NCBI GenBank assembly: GCA_028751875.1
Contig: CM054167.1
Span: 16,790,814 to 16,854,813 of the forward strand
Direction: 5' to 3'
Length of the DNA stretch: 64,000 nucleotides
Source of the DNA: Rapana venosa
Lineage: Eukaryota; Mollusca; Gastropoda; Neogastropoda; Muricidae
Shown: positions 57,608 to 64,000 of the stretch, in pieces
Layout: each line of letters begins with the position of its first letter
Position numbering within the stretch: position 1 is the stretch's first letter
The notes under the pieces: model-generated
Databases searched by the model: none
Told to the model about the DNA's origin: nothing
Seen by the model: only the letters and a program-made list of their open reading frames with translations
Made by a program: the position numbers and the translations under genes

Positions 57608-57897
57608 ATGGTAAAGGTGTTGCCATAACCTATGCGGTCGTTGGGGAGTGAGGTCTCAGAGACCTCACTTCTCCAGGGGCCAGCATATTGAGGGTGGCGC
57701 CCATCTCCTCTCCCCCGCTGCTTTACCTTCCCTGACCCTATACAAGGCAGGTACCCATTTACAGCTGAGTGAATTGGGGGACTGTACCGAAGCCAATGCA
57801 TGCAAACGGTCACCCACTCACTTGGTAACCGTGCTCAATGCTGCTTCACTTTAGCTTGGGGAAAGCAAGTGCTCTGACCACTGTGCTATCCCGTCCT
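57608..57897 (-). mobile_element. SINE family C, full length, best copy
   Basis: Minus strand: 'ggacgggatagcacagtggt' (A box), 'cagagcacttgctttcccc', 'ggttaccaagtgagtgggtg', 'cagctgtaaatgggtacctg', 'ggtaaagcagcgggggagag', 'gatgggcgccaccctcaata' and the 3' end 'ggttatggcaacacctttac'. About 290 bp. Confidence 0.85.
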
Positions 57898-57899
57898 TC

Positions 57900-58820
57900 T
57901 AAGCAATCATGTATATACAAAAAGTAAGCACTTCAATCAATCTCTCCACCTTCTTACATAATATAAAATAAATTATATGGCTTAAACACAGGAAACTTTA
58001 CCCTTATCAGTAACTAAAGATCAGTTCCTTTGCCATAATTCAACTGGACCCCTTCCATGCAAACTAGATTAAAAATGAAATCCAATCAAATCAGGCAATC
58101 AAGTGACATGGCTTTCTTCAATCTCATGATCAATCACTACATTCAAACTCTCATGGCTTTGTGCTTTCACACTCCCTTTCCTTTGCCCAAAAAATCTTTG
58201 CTAAAAGTCCTCTCAGCCTTAAGGATGTGTGCGAATCCCTCACCTGATCCTTGATTAATTTTATCATTTTTAAAATGTGCAGGATCTTAAGAGCCAATAT
58301 GTTTTGGCAATTTTCCCCTCATAGCTAAAACATGATTTCAGTTAACTATGCTGATGGATTGTATCACTATTGGCATAAAAAAAACACACGTGAAGCGTGG
58401 TTACACACATGCGTGCGCGCATTTCACATACACACGTACACACGCCAGGTCCCGTGTACCAACCAACGGGGAGGCTAGGGTACAAAGATGGCACATTGGT
58501 CAATGTGACACTCCACCAAAGAATGAATCGAATCGCGCTAGATATATATATATATATATATTTAATTTTTTGTCATATTATCAATTTGCAATAAAAGGGC
58601 TATTGAACACAGAAAACAGATGTAAAATCGGACAACTCTGTGAATAATTATTTTAAAATTAAAATGATAGACTGTGGGATTGGAAAAACTGAGAAATGGA
58701 CCAGTTTAGCATCATAGTAGGGAGCCAGAACGCGAGCTTGGGTAGTTTTCAACGCGATTTTTTAAAGCAAAAGCGTATTTCAATATACAGTAGAGTAGAG
58801 GCTATAGTTTTATAATCCAT
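57900..58820. other. Unannotated DNA
   Basis: No recognised gene. A short (TA)n lies at 58,540-58,562. Confidence 0.5.
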
Positions 58821-58821
58821 C

Positions 58822-59240
58822 TTGACTTGACTTTGACTTATGCCTCTTGGTTCCTTGGGGAACATAGGTCTGCAACAACATCCCTCCAACGAACTCAGTT
58901 TTGGGAGATCCTCTTCAGCTCGGCCCATGTTATTCCGGCTGCCTTCGTTTCTTCGTCAACACTTCTGCGCCAGGTCTGTTGAGGTCGACCAACTTTCCGC
59001 TTCCCTTGTGGATTCCAGTCAAGGGCCTGTCTGGTGACATTTGACGCAGGCTTGCAGGAGTGTATGGCTGATCCACCCCCACTTCCTTTGTTTAATAATG
59101 GACTCGATTGGGGTTTGTCTGGTCCTGTCCCACAGTTGTTTGTTAGATATGACTTCCGGCCACCTGATGTTGAGGATGTACCTGAGACATTGACAACCTG
59201 ACCCCCTACATGTCTAAAATGGCTCCTAGCATACAAGTGG
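58822..59240 (-). mobile_element. RTE-like LINE, 3' end, second lineage
   Basis: The minus strand encodes LWDRTRQTPIESIIKQRKWG and WISHTLLQACVKCHQ, then after a frameshift LDWNPQGKRKVGRPQQTWRR, SVDEETKAAGITWAELKRIS and VRWRDVVADLCSPRNQEA. A short GTCAA-type tail follows at about 58,822-58,840. This is the characteristic C-terminus of a common RTE lineage, distinct from the 'GLAKTVLQG' lineage at 3.5 kb. The remainder upstream is lost by 5' truncation near 59,220. Confidence 0.87.
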
Positions 59241-59650
59241 ACAAGGTGCTAAGTGACTCATTTCGTGGTGGAGCGTCACAAATAAATTTGAAGGCTGGTG
59301 GGGGAGGAGGAGGGGAGGGGGTGAAGGGGAGGAGAAATCTGCCCAAGGCACTTTCTGTGTCTTTCACCAGCTAGAGAAAAATAAATGATCAGGGATGAAC
59401 TGATACAGCTAAACTGCCCCCCCCCCCCCCCCTCTCTGCCTCATCATTCATCTGTGGTGGCCTCACGCTTGGTTAGGCTATACTGCACAGTCACATCATG
59501 GACCAGCATGGGAACAAAGAAAAGGCTCAGTGTAAATGATCAGCAATCTTTGAAATACTTTCTTAGGTTCAGTGACGCACACTCTATGTAAAAATATGTA
59601 ATGCCTTTCTTAAAGATGAATATTAAAGTTATGAAAGTGGAACGATTTGG
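59241..59650. other. Unannotated DNA with G-rich and C-run segments
   Basis: GGGGAGG-rich stretch at 59,295-59,335 and a C run at about 59,417-59,432. No gene recognised. Confidence 0.5.
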
Positions 59651-59651
59651 A

Positions 59652-59930
59652 AACTTTCCCTGAGGGGATGACGGGTATTTTTTGTCAGTATATATAGCAT
59701 CCCCACCTTCTGGACATTATGTGCTAGGAGTTCCCTCTTTTCTACCCCTGTCTTTGTTTCTGTCTTGTTCCTTTTCTTCCTGTCACATCCTGCTTGTTTA
59801 TTTTCTGCATTCCTGGTCCATTCTCCTGCCTTGATTCCTGAAAGACTTAAACATAATAATCATCTCTCATGTCGAAGTCAGATCCGCTGGGCCTGACTTG
59901 TCAGGCGCCTAACAGCAGCATGACACATGT
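59652..59930 (-). repeat. Interspersed repeat family R, full-length-like copy
   Basis: On the minus strand starts with a hairpin (gcctgac-aa-gtcaggc at about 59,892-59,907), then 'ggatctgacttcgacatgag', a purine-rich middle and 'ggggatgctatatatactga', ending near 59,652. Matches 33,925-34,205 end to end. Confidence 0.78.
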
Positions 59931-61185
59931 TTGCGCACATGAGAGACAACTGTAGTTGCTGTCTGAGTGTTTGTGCAAGAAGAAGAAAGAATTTGATAGA
60001 TGCTATGTTGGCAAAATTTGACATGGTAATAATATATAGCGTGCATATCTGACCAAACCTGCTCAGTCGCATAAACAGAATTATTGAGATCACGACCAGG
60101 AAACCAGGCCGGAAAGAAAGGAAAAGGTAGACCCACTTTCTGCTTTCTTGCAAGACGAATTAAAAATGTGAAGTAGATTATTTCAGCAAAATTGTGTCAG
60201 TTGATGTGTAAATAAATCTATTTCACCGAAACAATAGGTTTTTACGTGAATGCTTCTGCTTCCAAAATATTAATAGCAGCATAAGTATGGATCCTTAATT
60301 TTCTTACCCTCCTCTATATCAACCTGCCTTGAAATACCACACACTACCTTATGCTGACCTACTCTATACAACTCTTTCCCCCCATTTTGCCAGCTAAAAT
60401 TAATATTTATGCAACTGTATTTATTTTTCAGGTTTTGTTTGTGTCTGCTTTGATGAAATTGTCATGCAAATTCATACGCTTCCTCTGACATTATCTGGTC
60501 TGATGCCAAGGACATGGAAACAGCTAGTGGTCTAAAGAAGGATAAGATAAGCCGAGATAATAATGTTTATCCTGCAGCCTTCTTGACCCTAAGGGAGCCA
60601 TGAATGATTTGACACCCAGCCCTCTCCATCTTTCTCTGTCTTCTCTCCTTCCTTCCACCTCTTTCTGGCAGTGCTTCCTTCACTCAGCCTCAGGCCTGTC
60701 CAGTCTGTGATGCTGGTTTAAATTGATGTTTATTTCCCAACGAAACATACATTGCACACATGTTGACATTAAGGGCAGCAACAAGCAGACAGCATTTAAT
60801 GTGCCCGAACACAGAAACATGTTAACTAACTATCGGTTTGGCAGCTAGCAGGCGTGTGTTCTTACAGAACATAGTATTCTGTTCAATACAGTTCCAATTT
60901 TGAGAATTCATATTACTACCATTCCTGATTTGGCTGCGACTAAATTTCAGAAAAAAGTTATTTGAGATTGGAACAAAAAGTCAGCAAGCAAACTTAAAAA
61001 AATGTAACAAACAAAACAATTGAAAAGCAAAACATTGATATGGTAGCAAGGAAACTAGACCAAACATGAATAGTTTAAAATAAACGATATGTTAAGCTAT
61101 CTTAGATGTTGCCATCCCATCTCTTTGTCTGTCTTCCTTTCATTCCCCCTCTCTTTTCTTTTCATTCATTTCTTTCATTCTTTTA
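59931..61185. other. Unannotated DNA
   Basis: Ordinary AT-rich sequence with no recognised exon, RNA gene or repeat family. Confidence 0.5.
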
Positions 61186-61187
61186 TT

Positions 61188-61346
61188 ATGAGGATAATGA
61201 AATAAGCACTCATGTGCTCTTTTTTTATTTACATCCAGTCCCCATGTGTACACAGTATACGTTTCCACCTGCACACAATGGCCTGCTCTTCCAAAAAAGC
61301 GGAACGGGTTTTAACGTGTGCGCAAGATGTCCTATGCAGTGTTCTC
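61188..61346 (-). mobile_element. SINE family A, 3' part
   Basis: Plus-sense 'aggataatgaaataagcac', 'catgtgctctttttttattt', 'cacacaatggcctgctcttc', 'aaaagcggaacgggttttaa' and 'cgtgtgcgcaagatgt'. The tRNA head side is missing at about 61,346. Confidence 0.78.
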
Positions 61347-61519
61347 CTTCCACAGTACCAACAGAGACTCTACCAAAAGTGTTAAGCAAAAACACATTTT
61401 AAAATTCAACAACAACAAAATAGAAACGAAAAAAAAGAGACAGTATGTTAAGTGTAACTGTCAACATGTCCATGCATTCTGAACATGCAGACATGCAGAA
61501 GGAAGCAGGCAAGGCAAAC

Positions 61520-62413
61520 ACACAAGAGGGTGGGGGGTAGGGGGTGGGGGGTGGGGTGGGGGTGGGGGTGGGGCAGGACAAGGCTGACAGCTTGTTTATT
61601 CTGGGGTTTGGAGGCAAACACATGCAGAGTCAGACACATACATACACGCGATGGCATGCTCACCTTTGCCCTGCTATGTGTGTGTGGGAGAGAGAGAGAG
61701 AGGGAGGGAGAGACAGAAAGAGAGACAGAGAGAGAGGGAGAGACAGAGAGGGAAAGAGACAGAGACACAGAGAGAGAACTCAGGAACTCAGGTGAGAGAG
61801 AGAGAGGGAGAGAAAGGGAGGGAGAGACAAACAAATAGAGACTGAGAGACAGACAGACAGAGAGACATAGACAGAGAGATATAGGGAGAAAGGCAGAGAG
61901 AGAGAGACGAGACAGAGAGAGATATAGGGAGAAAGGCAGAGAGAGAGAGAAAAGAGACAGAGAGAGAACTCAGGAAATAATGAAGAGTGAGAAAGAGACA
62001 GAGACACAGAGAGAGGGGAAAGAAAGAGGCAGAGAGAGAGAGAGAGAGAGAGAGGAGGGGAGAGAGGAGAGAGGGAGAGAGAGAAGAGAGGAGAGAGAAA
62101 CTCAGGAAATCAGGGGAGAGAGAGAGAGAGACATAGAGAGAAGGGAGGGGGAGTCAGACAGAGAGAGACTGAGAGACAGACAGACAGAGAGAGAGGGACA
62201 GAGAGGACAGAGAGAGAAGGGGAGAGAGGCAGAGAAGAGACAGAGACAGAGGGAGAACTCAGGAAATGAGGAGAAAGGAGAGACAGAGAGAGGGAGAACC
62301 AAAAAAAGACACAAGAGAGAGGCAGAGAAAGAGGGCAGAGAGAGAGAACTCAGGAAATCAGAGAGGAAAAGAGAGAGAGAAGAGAAGAGAGAGGAGAGAA
62401 GAGAGAGAGAGAT

Positions 62414-62452
<39 letters not shown>

Positions 62453-62455
62453 TAA
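61520..62455. repeat. GA-rich array with a higher-order 'aactcaggaa' motif
   Basis: G-rich stretch (61,520-61,575), then GA/CAGA repeats from 61,690. The motif 'aactcaggaa' recurs at about 61,777, 61,965, 62,099, 62,254 and 62,347, dividing the GA sequence into larger units of roughly 90-190 bp. Confidence 0.88.
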
Positions 62456-62689
62456 ACGAAGATTATTCACGAGAAAGGTCATGGATACATGAAGGGGGTG
62501 CGAACTGCTAGTATTTTGGTAAAAAGATAGAGAAAATAAACTAAAACCACCAAACAGATCATCACAACAAACACACAACAGAACAACATGTTATTGGTAA
62601 ATATAAAAAATCAGCTACAAAACACACACATACGAAACAGACAACTTGTTCTGTATAACAAAAAGTCAGCTACAAAATATCATTTAGGA

Positions 62690-62956
62690 TACATTACTCT
62701 CTTATTCTAAAAGCTTTACACAAATATAAAGTGAGGCTGCGCACAACCTCAGGATGACTTGATGCCAGGAGTAAACAGAGTCTAAATAAATTAGGCTGTC
62801 TACTATATTTAACAGGGATGTAGTTCTGTCTAACATCCTCAAATACTGGACAGCACAACACAAAATGTACTTCATCCTCCGGTGCTTGCTTACATAATGG
62901 GCATAGCAGCCTGAGGTCGTCAATATCATGTTCTCTGTATCTGAATTTATGAACAT
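62690..62956 (-). pseudogene. LINE C-terminal zinc-knuckle fragment
   Basis: One minus-strand frame reads YREHDIDDLRLLCPLCKQ, APEDEVHFVLCCPVFEDVRQ, VKYSRQPNLFRLCLLLASS and VVRSLTLYLCKAFRIR. The CxxC...HxxxxC pattern and following helix-like region are the C-terminal end of Jockey/CR1-type LINE proteins. The upstream polymerase is absent, and an inverted RTE-like 5' segment begins immediately to the right. Confidence 0.75.
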
Positions 62957-63345
62957 TTATACCTGATACCTACCAGATGCCAGGTGTACCTGTTCAGCTC
63001 GTATAGCAGTTCTTGGAGTTTGCCTGTTTGGGCCAGACTTCTGACGTTCCACGTTGCGATGGTGATGTAGTCCCTTCCTCTGATTTTAGTTGTAGGGGTT
63101 CCACCAGTAGCACACTTGGCGCCTCCGCCCTGGTGGCAGACGGAAGGCGCGGTCCTTGTTGACCCGGGCGGCGACCGATCCGGTATATTCTTTATTTTTG
63201 TCCATTCCATATAGCGTGTCTTGGGCAAAAGTAGCCTGGTGGCGCCTATCTCTCTCCAGGCGTGAATTTTGGGTTGGGTTGACTCCCCACATGTCACAGG
63301 TGGTACCGGGTTACATGGTTACCGGTAGCAGAGGACACCTCTGAC
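62957..63345 (-). mobile_element. Inverted 5' end of an RTE-like LINE (5' leader and start of endonuclease)
   Basis: Read on the minus strand from the junction leftward: leader sequence, then a frame with ITIATWNVRSLAQTGKLQEL and YELNRYTWHLVGI, the N-terminal strand of an APE endonuclease including its conserved Asn (TWN). It stops at about 62,971, where the next expected residues (CEVRWKG) are found instead on the plus strand at 63,352. The arrangement [inverted 5' part][rest of element] is what twin priming produces. Confidence 0.85.
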
Positions 63346-64000
63346 CTGACCTGTGAGGTCAGATGGAAAGGGCACGGTGAACACCATACTGACGAGGGTC
63401 ATATGCTCTACTATAGCGGGGAGCAGGACAAGCATATCAATGGCGTAGGCATGCTTGTCAACAAGAACATCAAGAACTCGGTAATAGATACTACCCAGTA
63501 AACAGCCGGCTTATGGCCATCCGCCTCAGGGCAGCCCCATTCAACATCACAGTGATCCAAGCCTAGCACCAACAACGGATCACGATGATGAAGTCGTAGA
63601 GGAATTCTACAACCAGCTACAGGGCATCATCGATAAGGTGAACAAGAAAGACACCTTGATCATGCAGGGAGACTGGAACGCCAAGGTGGGCGGAGACGCA
63701 CTGAAAGACTGGAGCAAATTCTGCGGTCCCTCCTGTAATGCGATCACCAATGAGCGAGGACTCCGACTACTGGAATTTGCCAGCTACAACGACACGGTGC
63801 TCGCCAATACCCTTGGAGAACACAAGGCATCCCGACGCTGGACATGGCAATGCACCCAAGGAATCCATCACAACCAGAATTGACTACATCCTGGTGGCAG
63901 AACCGGTTTCGATCTGGCATTAACAGAGCCAAGACGAGGACATTCCCAGGTGCAGACATGGGCAGCGATCATGACCTCGTGCTCCTGAACTTTAGAGTCC
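63346..64000 (+). mobile_element. RTE-like LINE continuing off the window (endonuclease)
   Basis: Plus-strand endonuclease from CEVRWKGHGEHHTDEGH (Glu of the metal site) through LYYSGEQDKHINGVGMLV and LIMQGDWNAKVGG (catalytic Asp and Asn). It continues with NERGLRLLEFA, RRWTW, IDYIL and, at the last bases, GSDHDLV (catalytic Ser-Asp-His). A stop near 63,502 and frameshifts near 63,565 and 63,880 make it inactive. It belongs to the same family as 3,481-5,942; the polymerase should lie just beyond 64,000. Confidence 0.88.

Overview
This is eukaryotic, repeat-dominated DNA, probably from a mollusc (I favour a gastropod). The evidence is a spliced rhodopsin-type receptor of a style common in lophotrochozoans, several non-LTR retrotransposon lineages, tRNA-headed SINEs with a shared 3' tail, and very dense microsatellites. 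There are no bacterial genes, operons, rRNAs, free-standing tRNA genes or CRISPR arrays. Parts of the assembly look technically unsound, and that limits what can be claimed.

Layout. 1-8,020: microsatellites, a 500-N gap, a SINE sitting in a GATA tract, a 5'-truncated RTE-like LINE (3.5-5.9 kb) and an L1/Tx1-like LINE 3' half (6.0-7.6 kb). 8,023-14,935: a 6.9 kb block that recurs at 24,397-31,309 with a constant offset of 16,374. It holds a broken receptor exon, a possible unrecognised exon, SINEs and long TG/CT tracts. 14,936-24,396: TG/GA/CT microsatellites, SINE pieces and one possible terminal exon at 22.1-22.4 kb. 31,310-37,310: the only convincing gene. A 34-bp minisatellite of about 25 units runs into exon 1 of a class A GPCR (32,365-32,622), and exon 2 (36,361-36,629) follows after a 3.7 kb intron. 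The remaining exons are not seen.

37,300-49,960: base quality appears to fall steadily. SINEs, an L2/CR1-like reverse transcriptase (38.5-39.4 kb) and a degraded second copy of the window start (43.8-44.8 kb) can still be read through the noise. From about 45.1 kb the sequence is almost only homopolymer runs, and 47.8-49.8 kb is nearly pure C with A. 49,960-64,000: a second pair of direct repeats (50.1-51.2 and 55.6-56.7 kb), a Jockey/CR1-like reverse transcriptase fragment, chained SINEs, an RTE 3' end, a higher-order GA repeat, and an RTE-like LINE with an inverted 5' end running off the window edge.

The receptor exon region occurs three times: two identical error-rich copies and one clean copy. 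The simplest reading is one locus represented three times by imperfect assembly, not a receptor array. The most useful biological observations are the receptor and its minisatellite, the twin-priming-like LINE inversion, a hairpin-bearing interspersed repeat, and the GCGCT-type tail that seeds ATT microsatellites. I found no convincing new multi-gene system.
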